Source of the DNA: Phycisphaerae bacterium
Lineage (GTDB): Bacteria > Planctomycetota > Phycisphaerae > FEN-1346 > JAACEH01
DNA: 64,000 nucleotides
Direction of reading: 5' to 3'
NCBI GenBank assembly: GCA_012729015.1
Contig: JAAYDY010000001.1
Coordinates: forward strand, 1 to 64,000
The notes below the pieces were generated by a model. The model was given only the letters and a program-made list of their open reading frames with translations, ran no database searches and was not told the DNA's origin. This document shows positions 15,969 to 25,701 of this stretch, piece by piece. The translations under genes were made by a program, and so were the position numbers. Numbering within the stretch: position 1 is the stretch's first letter; each line of letters starts with the position of its first letter.

Positions 15969-17879
15969 GTGAGCACGGAAAAGGATGGAAGTAGTACGGG
16001 CAGTCCGGTCATGGCCATTCTGGAGTCGCGACTGGACAAGGCGAACCTGTCGAAGTTGCTGGCGCTGAAAAACCCGGCGATGCACAAATTCGTAGCCGAC
16101 GCACTGGAGCTCTGTCGGCCGGACTCGGTGTTTGTCTGCACGGACTCGGCCGAGGACGTGGCCTATATTCGGGATCAGTCGGTCGCCCGGGGCGAGGAAG
16201 CCCCCCTGGCGACCCGCGGCCACACGATCCATTTCGACGGCCAGAGCGACCTGGCCCGCGACCCGGGGAGCACCAAGTACCTGGTGCCGCGCGGCGTGGT
16301 GTTCAGCAACAAGCTGAACCACGAGCCGAAGGAAGACGGGCTGTCGTATGTGCGTGATCTGCTGACCGGCGCAATGGCCGGCAAACAGGCCCTCGTGCGG
16401 TTCTTCTGCCTGGGACCGACAAACTCCTCGTTCGCCATTCCGTGCGTGCAGGTGACCGACTCGTTCTACGTGGCCCACAGCGAGGACCTGCTGTATCGCC
16501 GGGGGTACGAGGAGTTCAAGCGGCTGGGCGGATCGTCGAAAGGGTTCTTCAAGTTTCTGCACTCGGCCGGCGAGCTGGAGCACAATATCTCGAAGAACGA
16601 CCACAAGCGGGCGATCCGGATCGACCTGGAAGACAGCGTGGTCTACAGCGTCAACACGCAGTACGCCGGGAACACGGTGGGCCTGAAGAAGCTGGCGTTG
16701 CGTCTGGCGATCAACAAGGCGTCGCGCGAGGGGTGGCTGGCCGAGCACATGCTGCTGATGGGCGTTCACGGGCCGAAGGACCGCGTAACGTACCTTGCGG
16801 GGGCGTTTCCGAGCGCCTGCGGCAAGACGTCCACGGCGATGATTCCGGGCGAGACGATCATCGGCGACGACCTGGCGTACCTGCGTCTGGTCGGCGGCAC
16901 GTGCCGCGCGGCCAACGTCGAGGCGGGCATCTTCGGCATCATCCGCGACGTGAACGCGGCGGCCGACCCGGTCATCTGGAAGGTGCTGACGGAGCCGGGC
17001 GAGGTGATCTTCTCGAACGTGCTGGTCAAGGACGGAACGCCCTACTGGGAAGGCGATGGTCGTGAGGTGCCGGAGTCGGGCACAAACTACGCCGGCCAAT
17101 GGCGTAAGGGCATGAAGGACGCCGAGGGCAAGCCGTTGCCGCACAGCCACGCCAACAGCCGCTACACGATCGCGTTGCGGTCGCTGGCGAACCTGGACGC
17201 CGAGTACGACAATCCGGAGGGCGTGCCGGTGTCGGGGGTCATCTACGGGGGCCGCGACAGCGACACGTGCCCGCCGGTGTGCGAATCGTTCGACTGGGCG
17301 CACGGCGTGATGACGATGGGCGCGAGTCTGGAGTCGGAAACGACCGCGGCCATTATCGGCAAGACGGGCGTCCGCCGATTCGACCTGATGAGCAACATCG
17401 ACTTCCTGAGCATGCCCCTGGGCCGGTACATTCAGAAGCACCTGTCGTTCGGCGGCAAGGCGTCGCCGGCGCCGCGCATCTTCTCGGTGAACTACTTCCT
17501 TCGCGGCTCCGACGGCAAGTACCTGACGGGGATGCTGGACAAGAAGGTCTGGGTCCACTGGATGGAGCGTCGCGTTCACGGCGAGGCTGAGGCCATCCGC
17601 ACGCCGATCGGCCTGATTCCGCGCTACGAGGACGTGGCGTCGCTGTACAAGGAACTGCTCGGCAAGGAGATCAGCCGCGAGCTGTATGTGCAGCTCTTTT
17701 CGATCCGCTGCGGCAAGTTGATCGAGAAAATCGACCGGATCGAGAAGATTTATCGCAGTGAGATCGACGTTCCCGACGTTCTATACAAGACCCTGGCCGA
17801 TCAGCGGCAACGCCTGGTGTCGTTGCAGAAAGAGGTCGGGGACGTGGTTTCCCCGGAGGTTCTCGCGGCGCGTCGGTGA
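15969..17879 (+). CDS. pckG: Phosphoenolpyruvate carboxykinase (GTP)
   Basis: A 636-residue GTP-type PEPCK, the usual family length. It interconverts oxaloacetate + GTP and PEP + GDP + CO2 at the gluconeogenic or anaplerotic node. Signatures are the kinase-1 P-loop FPSACGKTS near residue 280 (including the hyper-reactive Cys), the metal motif GDDLAYL near 300, and VIYGGRDSDTCPP near 427. The GTG at 15969, preceded by CGAGGTAACC, is chosen because the extra 53 residues of the longer frame lack homology and overlap the promoter. A good intrinsic terminator follows. The flanking genes are unrelated, so it is probably monocistronic. Confidence 0.93.
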   Translation: MSTEKDGSSTGSPVMAILESRLDKANLSKLLALKNPAMHKFVADALELCRPDSVFVCTDSAEDVAYIRDQSVARGEEAPLATRGHTIHFDGQSDLARDPGSTKYLVPRGVVFSNKLNHEPKEDGLSYVRDLLTGAMAGKQALVRFFCLGPTNSSFAIPCVQVTDSFYVAHSEDLLYRRGYEEFKRLGGSSKGFFKFLHSAGELEHNISKNDHKRAIRIDLEDSVVYSVNTQYAGNTVGLKKLALRLAINKASREGWLAEHMLLMGVHGPKDRVTYLAGAFPSACGKTSTAMIPGETIIGDDLAYLRLVGGTCRAANVEAGIFGIIRDVNAAADPVIWKVLTEPGEVIFSNVLVKDGTPYWEGDGREVPESGTNYAGQWRKGMKDAEGKPLPHSHANSRYTIALRSLANLDAEYDNPEGVPVSGVIYGGRDSDTCPPVCESFDWAHGVMTMGASLESETTAAIIGKTGVRRFDLMSNIDFLSMPLGRYIQKHLSFGGKASPAPRIFSVNYFLRGSDGKYLTGMLDKKVWVHWMERRVHGEAEAIRTPIGLIPRYEDVASLYKELLGKEISRELYVQLFSIRCGKLIEKIDRIEKIYRSEIDVPDVLYKTLADQRQRLVSLQKEVGDVVSPEVLAARR

Positions 17880-17933
17880 TCTGGCGCGGCGGAGGCGTCG
17901 GCAAGCCGGCGACCGAGTGCCTGTGGACATGGC

Positions 17934-17966
17934 AAACGGGAGGCCCACTCGGGTCTCCCGTTTTTG
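17934..17966 (+). terminator. Intrinsic terminator of pckG
   Basis: AAACGGGAG (17934-17942) pairs perfectly with CTCCCGTTT (17955-17963), and the loop is itself GC-rich. A T-run follows (TTTTTGTT). It lies 55 nt after the pckG stop. Confidence 0.85.
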
Positions 17967-18165
17967 TTGGCACCGTCAGGCGGCCGCAGCGGAGCTGAGA
18001 GGGCAAGCGGATTGTCTGCGAAAGAACCCGTAGACAGCGGCGGACGGTTGCGTGATAATGAAGCCCTGCCCTTTCGGCGGGCAAATTGCGGAAAGCGCGG
18101 CCCTGAGGGCCGATTGTGTGGTTTACTGACGGGTAGGCCCATCCTCTGAACAATGGCAGGTGGCG

Positions 18166-19905
18166 ATGTACCCGAGGGATTTCATGCGAGTGCGGTGCGT
18201 GTTGCTTGTGACGGCGGCCCTGGCGGCCTGCCCCGGATGCCGGCAGTGGTACGCCGCCGACGCGGATCGGCAGGTGTATGCCACGCTGAAGGACGAGCAC
18301 AAGCACGAGTTCGGTTACGAGCGCCCGTTCACGATAGACGACGGCCCGTCGCGGAACCTCCACATGACGGCCGAGCAGATTCTGGGCGAATTGCCGTTGG
18401 CGCCGGCGCTGCCGGAGATGATGGCCGAGAGCGAACTGGCCCGGAGCAAGTCGCCGTTGCGGCAGATGGATCTGGCGACGGCCCTGACCCTGGGCAAGCG
18501 CAACAGCCGCGGCTTCCAGACGCAGAAGGAGTCGGTCTTCACGGCGGCGTTGGACTACACGACGCAGCGTCACGTCTTCGAGCCGCAACTGGGCCTGACG
18601 GGCGACGTGATCCGCGCCAAGGACGGCGCCGGCGGCGAGGACCAGCTTCGGACGTTGGCGACGGGGAGCAACTTCACGCTGTCGCAGCGTCTGACGACGG
18701 GGGCCCTGGTGGCGTTGGACCTGGGCTTGACGGGGCTGAAGTATCTGAACGACGAGTTCGGGACGACGCTGGAGAGCGCGTTGAGCGTGTCGGTGGAGCA
18801 GCCGCTGTGGCGCGACGCGGACCGCCTGGTGGTGGCCAACCAGTTGATTCAGTCGCAGCACAACGTGGTGTACCGGCTGCGCGAGTTCGCTCGGTACGAG
18901 AAATCGTTCTGCGTGGACGTGGCGACGCGGTACTACAACGTGCTCCAGCAGTTGGACGTGGTCCGCAACGAGTGGGACAACTACAACAACCTGGGCACGA
19001 ACCTGAAGCGATCGACGGCGTTGGCCGAGGCTGGGCGGCTGCCGATGTTCGAGGTGGACCAGGCGCGTCAGGACCATTTGCGTGCCCACAGCCGGTACCT
19101 CAGCGCCCTGGAGGATTACGAGCGTCAGCTCGACGGGTTCAGGGTGTTCCTGGGTCTGCCGACGGATGCGCCGGTGGTGCTGGACGGCAACGATCTGGCA
19201 GCGCTGGCGGCAGCGGGCATCGCGGAGCAGGCGCGGATCGGCTACGAGGACGCGATGGCGGTGGCGTTGTCGCGTCGTCTGGACCTGAAGAACGCCCTGG
19301 GGCGGATCGAGGACGCCGAGCGCGACGTGACGGTGGCGGCCGACGCCCTCAAGGGAGACGTCCGCCTGGTGGGCGGGATGAACGTGCGGAGCATGCCGCC
19401 GGCCCACGCCGGGCGGTTCATGTTCCACGAAGGGCTGTACGAGTTCGGCCTCGAGGTGGACCTGCCGCTGGACCGGCTGAACGAGCGGAACGCGTACCGA
19501 TCGAGCCTGATCGATTACGACACGACGCTGCGGTCGTACATGGAACAGGTGGACACGATCAAGCAGTCGATCCGGCAGTCGCTGCGTCAGCTTCGGACGA
19601 CGCAGCAGACGTATGAGATTCAGAAGAACAGCGTGGAGCTGGCCCAACGCCGGGTGAGCAGCACGCAGAAACTGCTGGACGCAGGCCGCGCCGACACGCG
19701 CGACGTGCTGGATTCGCAGGACGCCCTGGTGACGGCGCAGAACGCGCTGAGCCAGGCCCTGGTGGCGCACCGGATCGCGCGGCTGGAGTTCCTGCGCGAC
19801 ATGGAATTGCTGGAAGTGGACGAGCGAGGACAGATTCATGAAGGACGCCTCGATGGACACAACGAAACAGGCGGCGCTGCGAGCCGGATTGACGAGGGGC
19901 TCTAG
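18166..19905 (+). CDS. TolC-like outer-membrane efflux lipoprotein
   Basis: A 579-residue protein with a lipoprotein-type signal (VLLVTAALAACPGC) and the outer-membrane efflux (OEP) pattern: long amphipathic helices, two repeated halves, and helix motifs such as DLATALTLGKRNSRGFQTQKE and RRVSSTQKLLDAGRADTRD near the C-terminus. It should form the trimeric outer-membrane exit duct of the efflux system encoded by the next three genes. ATG 18166 (after AGGTGG) is annotated; ATG 18184 (after GAGGG) is equally plausible. The 3' end overlaps the HlyD gene by 68 nt. Confidence 0.8.
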   Translation: MYPRDFMRVRCVLLVTAALAACPGCRQWYAADADRQVYATLKDEHKHEFGYERPFTIDDGPSRNLHMTAEQILGELPLAPALPEMMAESELARSKSPLRQMDLATALTLGKRNSRGFQTQKESVFTAALDYTTQRHVFEPQLGLTGDVIRAKDGAGGEDQLRTLATGSNFTLSQRLTTGALVALDLGLTGLKYLNDEFGTTLESALSVSVEQPLWRDADRLVVANQLIQSQHNVVYRLREFARYEKSFCVDVATRYYNVLQQLDVVRNEWDNYNNLGTNLKRSTALAEAGRLPMFEVDQARQDHLRAHSRYLSALEDYERQLDGFRVFLGLPTDAPVVLDGNDLAALAAAGIAEQARIGYEDAMAVALSRRLDLKNALGRIEDAERDVTVAADALKGDVRLVGGMNVRSMPPAHAGRFMFHEGLYEFGLEVDLPLDRLNERNAYRSSLIDYDTTLRSYMEQVDTIKQSIRQSLRQLRTTQQTYEIQKNSVELAQRRVSSTQKLLDAGRADTRDVLDSQDALVTAQNALSQALVAHRIARLEFLRDMELLEVDERGQIHEGRLDGHNETGGAASRIDEGL

Positions 19906-21619
19906 CGGCCGCCGCGGCAAAGGCAAGGTCGTCGTGCTGCTGCTGACGGTCGGAGCCGTGATTGGCAGCGTGGCCTGGTGGCTGAACGCCAAGGGCGCCG
20001 AGGATCCCGAGCGCGCCGTCTCGGGCGGCACGTCGGTGGTGCGCCGCGGCGACCTCGTCGTCACGGTGACCGAGGGCGGCAACCTCCGCGCCAGGAAGAG
20101 CACCGACATCCTCAACAAGGTTGAGGGCACATCGACCATCATCGAACTGGTGCCCGAGGGCACGCAGGTGCAGCCGGGCGACGTGCTGGTGAAGCTCGAC
20201 GCGGCCGACCTCCAGGAGAAGCTGATCAGCGAGGACGCCCAGCTCCAGACGCTGAAGGCGAGCTACCTGGCCGCCGAGGAGGCGCTGGCCATCCAGCTCA
20301 GCACGCGGGAAAGCGAGCTGAAGAAGGCAGAGCTGAACGAGACGTTCGCCAAGATGGATTTCGAGAAATACCGCGACGGCGACTGGCCGCAGCAGAAGAA
20401 GACGGCCGAGTCGGAGATCAAAGTGGCCGAGCAGGAGCTTGTGCAGGCGCAGAACCGCCTGAAGTACACGATCGACCTGGAGAAGGACGGCATCGTCACG
20501 CGGGAGGAACTGGAGAGCGACAAACTATCGGTCACCCGGGCGGAGATCGACAACGAGAAGGCGAAGGAGTCGTTGCGGCTGCTGGAGCAGTACGACTACC
20601 CGAAGCAGATGGCCAAGCTCAAGAGCGACTGGGACGAGGCGATTGCGGAGCGTGAGCGCGTCCAGCGCCGCCAGGACAGCGAGGTGGCCCAGAAGGAAGC
20701 CGACCGCACCGCCAAGAAGGCCAACTTCGAGATCCAGGATGCCCGCGTCAAGAAGCTACGCGAGCAGATCGCCTACACGACGGTCACGGCGCCGCAGGCG
20801 GGCATGATCGTGTACTGGACGCCGGGCAACCGCTGGAGCGACCAGCGGCCTCCGGAAGTGGGCGGCACGGTCCGCCACCGCCAGACGCTGATGACGCTGC
20901 CGGACGTTTCGCGGATGGAGATTGACGTGAAAATCCACGAGTCGCAGATCGACCGCGTGGCGGCCGGTCAGCCGGCGACGATCAAGATCGACGCGTTTCC
21001 GGAGCGGACCTACACCGGCACGGTGACGCCCGAGATCGGCGTCATGGCCGACAGCCAGCGATGGTTCAACCCCGACGTCAAGGTCTACAACGTCGTCGTG
21101 GGCATCGACCAGACGACCGAGGGCCTGAAACCCGGCATGAGCGCCCAGGTGGAGATCGTCTGCAACGTGATCCGGGACAAGCTCCTGGTGCCGGTGACGG
21201 GCGTGCACGTGCTGCGCGGCCAGACGGCGGCCATCGTGAAGAAGGGCAACGCCCTGGAAATCCGTCGCGTGAAGGTCGGCGCGACCAACGACAAGGACGT
21301 GATCATCGAAGAAGGGCTGGCCGAGGGCGAGATGGTGATGCTCTACGAGCCGGACGTCATGCCGACGATCCCGTGGGAAGAGCCCAGGAAGGAGGCTCAG
21401 GATGTGCCGGCGGCCGCGGACAACGTCTCGGCGCCCGCGGCGCCTGCCGCGCAGGGGATGAACGGCAACGCCCCGGAAGGCTCGTCGTCGCGGCAGGAGA
21501 AAGCCGGCGGCGAGCCGGGCGCCGGCGCAGCGTCGCAGCCCGCTGGCGAGGCCCGAGCACCTCGCGCGAATCGCCGGCCGCGCAACGCCTCGCCGCGAGC
21601 CGACGGAGGCGCTCCGTGA
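19838..21619 (+). CDS. HlyD/MacA-type periplasmic adaptor (membrane fusion protein)
   Basis: A 593-residue protein. One N-terminal TM helix (KVVVLLLTVGAVIGSVAWWL, about 30-50) is followed by a lipoyl-like half (VEGTSTIIELVPEGTQVQPGDVLVKLD), a very long coiled-coil hairpin (about residues 110-300, rich in E/K/A), the second lipoyl/barrel half (TVTAPQAGMIVYWTPGNRW) and a membrane-proximal domain. The C-terminal 90 residues are Ala/Pro/Gly-rich and probably disordered, an unusual extension. It bridges the FtsX-type permease to the TolC-like duct. The stop overlaps the ATPase start by 4 nt (GTGA). Confidence 0.85.
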   Translation: MKDASMDTTKQAALRAGLTRGSSGRRGKGKVVVLLLTVGAVIGSVAWWLNAKGAEDPERAVSGGTSVVRRGDLVVTVTEGGNLRARKSTDILNKVEGTSTIIELVPEGTQVQPGDVLVKLDAADLQEKLISEDAQLQTLKASYLAAEEALAIQLSTRESELKKAELNETFAKMDFEKYRDGDWPQQKKTAESEIKVAEQELVQAQNRLKYTIDLEKDGIVTREELESDKLSVTRAEIDNEKAKESLRLLEQYDYPKQMAKLKSDWDEAIAERERVQRRQDSEVAQKEADRTAKKANFEIQDARVKKLREQIAYTTVTAPQAGMIVYWTPGNRWSDQRPPEVGGTVRHRQTLMTLPDVSRMEIDVKIHESQIDRVAAGQPATIKIDAFPERTYTGTVTPEIGVMADSQRWFNPDVKVYNVVVGIDQTTEGLKPGMSAQVEIVCNVIRDKLLVPVTGVHVLRGQTAAIVKKGNALEIRRVKVGATNDKDVIIEEGLAEGEMVMLYEPDVMPTIPWEEPRKEAQDVPAAADNVSAPAAPAAQGMNGNAPEGSSSRQEKAGGEPGAGAASQPAGEARAPRANRRPRNASPRADGGAP

Positions 21620-22296
21620 CTCTGGCCGAGGTCCGCAATCTCTGCAAGAACTACCGCGTCGGTCCCGAGACCGTTCACGCCCTGCGCGACGTGTCGCTGG
21701 TGTTCGACGAAGGCAGCTACACGGCCGTCATGGGCCACAGCGGTTCGGGCAAGTCCACGTTCCTGAACCTGCTGGGGTGCCTGGACGTGCCGACCTCGGG
21801 GCAGTACCTCCTGGGCGGCCAGGACGTGGCACAGATGGACGACGACGAGCTGAGCGACGTGCGCGGCCGGTACATCGGCTTCGTGTTCCAGAGCTTCAAC
21901 CTGATTGCGCAGCTCACGGTGCAGGAGAACATCGAGTTGCCGCTGTTCTACCAGGGCGTGCCAGCGCACCTTCGCCGCGAGAAGGCCGATCAACTGGCCG
22001 TCGAGGTCGGGCTCGCCGAGCGGCTGCGGCACCGACCGAGCGAGTTGTCGGGCGGCCAGCAGCAGCGCGTCGCCATCGCGCGCAGCCTGGCCAACGATCC
22101 ACTGATCATTCTGGCCGACGAGCCGACGGGCAACCTCGACTCGGCGACGCAGCACGAGATCATGGCCCTGTTCGGGCGACTGAACGCGCAGGGCCGCACC
22201 ATCATCATGGTGACACACGAAGACGATGTGGCGGCCTGTGCCAAGCGCGAGGTGCATCTGAGCGACGGCCACATTGATCGCATTACCGAACACTGA
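21616..22296 (+). CDS. ABC transporter ATPase, MacB/LolD type
   Basis: A 226-residue ATP-binding subunit. Walker A is GHSGSGKST, the Q-loop is FVFQSFNLIAQLTVQEN, the signature is LSGGQQQRVAIARSLA, Walker B is LIILADEPTGNLD, and the switch His is in VTHEDDVA. The FVFQSFNL and DEPTGNLD context is typical of the MacB/LolD/FtsE group working with FtsX-fold permeases. GTG 21616 overlaps the HlyD stop; the longer upstream frame is read from the other gene. Together with the next gene it energises the tripartite system. Confidence 0.9.
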   Translation: MTLAEVRNLCKNYRVGPETVHALRDVSLVFDEGSYTAVMGHSGSGKSTFLNLLGCLDVPTSGQYLLGGQDVAQMDDDELSDVRGRYIGFVFQSFNLIAQLTVQENIELPLFYQGVPAHLRREKADQLAVEVGLAERLRHRPSELSGGQQQRVAIARSLANDPLIILADEPTGNLDSATQHEIMALFGRLNAQGRTIIMVTHEDDVAACAKREVHLSDGHIDRITEH

Positions 22297-22346
22297 GGAG
22301 AGAGCGACAGCGGCCGGCAGGATGCCCCGCCGCGTCAGGCAACGTC

Positions 22347-23633
22347 ATGCTGCCCTACAAGAGCCTCGAAATCATCCGCCTCGGCCTGCGCAGCCTGAAG
22401 CAGCACGCGCTGCGTTCGCTGCTGACGATGCTGGGCATCCTGTGCGGCGTCAGCGCGGTGATTTCCATGCTGGCCATCGGCGAGGGCACGAGCCAGGAGA
22501 CCCAGGAGCAGTTCCGCCGGCTCGGGGCCACGAACATTCTGTTGCGCAGCATCAAGCCGACGGACGTCGCCTCCTCCAGCGGCAGCCGCGCGATCGAGTA
22601 TGGCCTGCGATATGCCGACGCCGAACGGATCGAGAGCACCTTGGCGCACGTCGAGGTCGTCGTACCGCAGCGGCGCATTTCGCGCACGGTGCGGTACCTT
22701 CACCGCTCGGTGAGGGCCGACGTAGTGGGCACCGTGCCGTGGTCGTCGGACCTGGCCCACGCGGACCTGGCCGGCGGGCGGTTTCTGACCGAGCTGGACG
22801 AGCGGCGGCAGTACAACCATTGCGTGCTGGGCAGCGAGGTAGCCGCGCAGCTCTTCGGCTACGAGGAACCCGTCGGCAAGGCCATCCGGATCGACTCGTC
22901 CTACTATCGCGTGGTCGGCGTGATGGCCCATCGCAGCACCCCGGGGGCCTCGGCCAGCGGTGGCGGCAACGGCGAGGCCAGACAGGCCGACGCCAACCTG
23001 GAGATCTACATTCCCCTGTCCGCCGCCCGGACCCGGTTCGGCGAGACCATCATGAACATCGAGTCCGGAAGCCAGTCCGTCGAGACGGTCGAGCTTCACG
23101 AAATCCAGGTCCGCTGCGACGACGTGTCCCAGGTGCTCGAAACCTCGCGGGCCGTGCGAGCCATGCTCGAACGGTACCACAAGAGCACCGACTACACGAT
23201 GACGGTGCCGCTGGAGCAGATTCGCGCCGCCGAAGAGGCCGGCCGCCGGTTCAGCATCATGCTCGGCGCCATTGCCGCCATCAGCCTCCTGGTCGGCGGC
23301 ATCGGCATCATGAACATCATGCTCGCCAGTGTCACCGAGCGCACGCGCGAGATCGGCGTTCGTCGCGCCCTGGGCGCCAAGAAACGCGACATCATCATGC
23401 AGTTCCTCGTCGAGACCGTCGTCATCTCGTTCCTCGGCGGCCTCATCGGACTGGCCGCCGGGTACTTCATCGCCTGGGGCATCGAGTACTTCGCCGACCA
23501 GAAGACCGTCGTCACAGCCTGGTCGCTCCTGGTCTCGGTCTCGATCTCCCTGGCCATCGGCCTGGTCTTCGGCATCTACCCGGCATCGCGCGCCGCGCAG
23601 CTCGACCCGATCGTCGCCCTGCGACACGAGTGA
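22347..23633 (+). CDS. MacB-type FtsX-fold permease
   Basis: A 428-residue permease with one N-terminal TM helix (about 20-45, following the ALRSLLTMLGILCGVSAVI motif), a large periplasmic domain (about 50-280) and three C-terminal TM helices with the FtsX motif TERTREIGVRRALGAKKRDI. This is the MacB layout, with the ATPase encoded separately just upstream. Substrates of such systems include antibiotics, lipids and peptides; the one here cannot be told. It ends the tolC-hlyD-ATPase-permease operon. Confidence 0.88.
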   Translation: MLPYKSLEIIRLGLRSLKQHALRSLLTMLGILCGVSAVISMLAIGEGTSQETQEQFRRLGATNILLRSIKPTDVASSSGSRAIEYGLRYADAERIESTLAHVEVVVPQRRISRTVRYLHRSVRADVVGTVPWSSDLAHADLAGGRFLTELDERRQYNHCVLGSEVAAQLFGYEEPVGKAIRIDSSYYRVVGVMAHRSTPGASASGGGNGEARQADANLEIYIPLSAARTRFGETIMNIESGSQSVETVELHEIQVRCDDVSQVLETSRAVRAMLERYHKSTDYTMTVPLEQIRAAEEAGRRFSIMLGAIAAISLLVGGIGIMNIMLASVTERTREIGVRRALGAKKRDIIMQFLVETVVISFLGGLIGLAAGYFIAWGIEYFADQKTVVTAWSLLVSVSISLAIGLVFGIYPASRAAQLDPIVALRHE

Positions 23634-23688
23634 CCGTCGCTCATCCGACTGCGCGTCCACAGCCACCTACGGTGCGTGCAGGACACTC

Positions 23689-25701
23689 TCACACCGACGG
23701 CACCAGGTGCTCGCGTCGCCGGGAGCCGTCCGTGACGACGATCCGCACGAGTTGGTCGAGACCGTCGTCGAACCGTTCGATCTCGGCGACGCGCCACACC
23801 GGGCCTGCGCCGAGCGGTTGGTACAGGGCGACGAAGTCCGCCTGCGTCGCGCGCACACAGAGGGCAAACATCTCGCGGCCGCCCTCGGACCAGTCGCTGG
23901 CCACGGGCCACGAGCCGCGGATCGCGCGGCCACTCCGTCCGGCCGACACGTCGGCCCGAAATGCCGCACTCCCCTGCCGCCACATCAGCGACAGCCGCCC
24001 GTCGCGCGCCTCGGCTGCTCCGACATCCCGCAGCACGCCGTAGCCGGCCATGTCTTTGCCCTCAGGGTACACCGCCGCCGCGAACGCCAGCCCGCACTCG
24101 GCCGGCCCGTCGCTCCGCGGGTGGACCAGCCAGTCCCAGGCGTGCTCGTCGTCGGATGCGGTCTGGAACAGGTCCAGGCAGTACTCGGGCGTGACCGCGA
24201 CACTGCGTGCCATGCGCACGCCGTCGTACAGCCTGCCCTCTCGGTCCGTCATGGTCGCGGTGCAGCAGCCGGGAAGGTCCTTCAGCTCCGTCACCGGCAC
24301 CGGCCGCCGCAACGTCGCGCGGTCGCGGCCGTCCATCACAACGGTGTTATGGGCCAGCACGGTCCGGTTGAACGCGGCTTGAATCGAGGCGGAGAACCCG
24401 TGGGCCTCGACGGCCCGGCTCTCGACGTCCTCGACCCACAGCCGCCCGGCAGCGAACACCTGGAGACTCATCGCATCGTTGTGATGATGTACGCCCGAGA
24501 GGTCGCCGGCCAGCACCGCCGCCACGCCGCCGGGCTGCCCCGAGGGCTCCAGTTCCCAATAGTCGCGCCCGGTCCGGCTCGTCAGCAGCGCGTAGCCGTG
24601 CTCGATCCAGAATCGCGAACGTCCCATGGGCGGCTCGGCCGGTTCGAGACGATCGGCGCCCAGCAACAGGGCCGCGGCCGAACTGCGCGGCCCGCCCTGC
24701 CGCAGCAGCCACGCATACCGCGGGTCGCCGTAGACCGCGAAGGCCGTTTCGTAGTACGCCTGGCATCGCGCCGCCAGGGGCCGACGCTCCGCGTAGCAAT
24801 CGCCCACGGGCGCCAGCATGCCGTTGGGCAGCAGCAGCCCGAGCGGCGCGTCGAACATCTGCTTCAGTGTGCGGCCGTTGGCGCACGTCTGGCGATAGTA
24901 GTCGCGGCCCAGGCGCGGACAGTGCCGCACGAGTTCCGCCAGCATCAGGAGCCCCTGGAGCGTCGCGTAGTGGTAGAGCGTGCTGGACTCGTAGCACAGA
25001 CCGTCGTCGCGCGTCGCGCCGACGAGCATCTCGCCGAAGTGCCGCGGGCCATCGAGCACCTCGTCCACCCAGTCCTGCCGGTCGAGCGCCAGGGCCAGCG
25101 CCAACTGGCCGTAATGGTGAAAGACGAAATGGTTGTTGTACGGCATCGGCCGCAGAACCGGATCTGTCAGCCAGTGCCGCGTGGACCAGCGGATGGCCTC
25201 GCCGCAATCGGTCATCGCCCGGTCGAGGCACTGCCGCTGGCGGTCGCTGAATCGCCCGGCCAGCACGCTTCGCGCCTCGGCCAGCGCCACGGCCGCACCG
25301 CCGTACTGCATCCCGCTGTCGTAATGGCGCACATGGAACCGGAACCGCTCGGCCAGGTGCAGCGTCCAGTCCTGGGCACGGGCCAGGCACCGCTCATCGT
25401 CGAACACGGCCCCTGCCCTGAGCAGCACGCTCACGCCCGCCAGCACCCGGTTCAGCGGCCGCACATAGTCGTGGTACCGCACGTACGTCTCGGCGAAGCT
25501 GCGGTCCGGATCGGCGTCGTACCACGCACAGTCGAACTCGGGCAACGGGCCCGCGTCGGCCAGCAGCGCATCGGCCTCGCGCCGCAACGCCTCGGCCGCC
25601 GGGCGCCACTCGGGCATGGCCACGCGCGCCTGTGCCCGTCGCAACTCGTCCTCGCCAATCAGCAGAAAGCGTCCGACCATCGATGGCTCCTCACTCTGCA
25701 T
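23689..25701 (-). CDS. Heparinase II/III-family polysaccharide lyase
   Basis: A 670-residue protein with an alpha/alpha toroid N-terminal half and the heparinase II/III signature GVHHHNDAMSLQVFAAGR in the C-terminal half, followed by L-W-V-E-D-V. Y-N-N-H-F-V-F-H-H-Y in the toroid is also characteristic. These enzymes cleave uronic-acid-containing polysaccharides by beta-elimination. There is no clear signal peptide, so either the substrate is imported or another export route is used. ATG 25701 overlaps the photolyase stop by 11 nt; ATG 25680 is an alternative start. Exact substrate is unknown. Confidence 0.75.
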   Translation of the reverse strand: MQSEEPSMVGRFLLIGEDELRRAQARVAMPEWRPAAEALRREADALLADAGPLPEFDCAWYDADPDRSFAETYVRYHDYVRPLNRVLAGVSVLLRAGAVFDDERCLARAQDWTLHLAERFRFHVRHYDSGMQYGGAAVALAEARSVLAGRFSDRQRQCLDRAMTDCGEAIRWSTRHWLTDPVLRPMPYNNHFVFHHYGQLALALALDRQDWVDEVLDGPRHFGEMLVGATRDDGLCYESSTLYHYATLQGLLMLAELVRHCPRLGRDYYRQTCANGRTLKQMFDAPLGLLLPNGMLAPVGDCYAERRPLAARCQAYYETAFAVYGDPRYAWLLRQGGPRSSAAALLLGADRLEPAEPPMGRSRFWIEHGYALLTSRTGRDYWELEPSGQPGGVAAVLAGDLSGVHHHNDAMSLQVFAAGRLWVEDVESRAVEAHGFSASIQAAFNRTVLAHNTVVMDGRDRATLRRPVPVTELKDLPGCCTATMTDREGRLYDGVRMARSVAVTPEYCLDLFQTASDDEHAWDWLVHPRSDGPAECGLAFAAAVYPEGKDMAGYGVLRDVGAAEARDGRLSLMWRQGSAAFRADVSAGRSGRAIRGSWPVASDWSEGGREMFALCVRATQADFVALYQPLGAGPVWRVAEIERFDDGLDQLVRIVVTDGSRRREHLVPSV

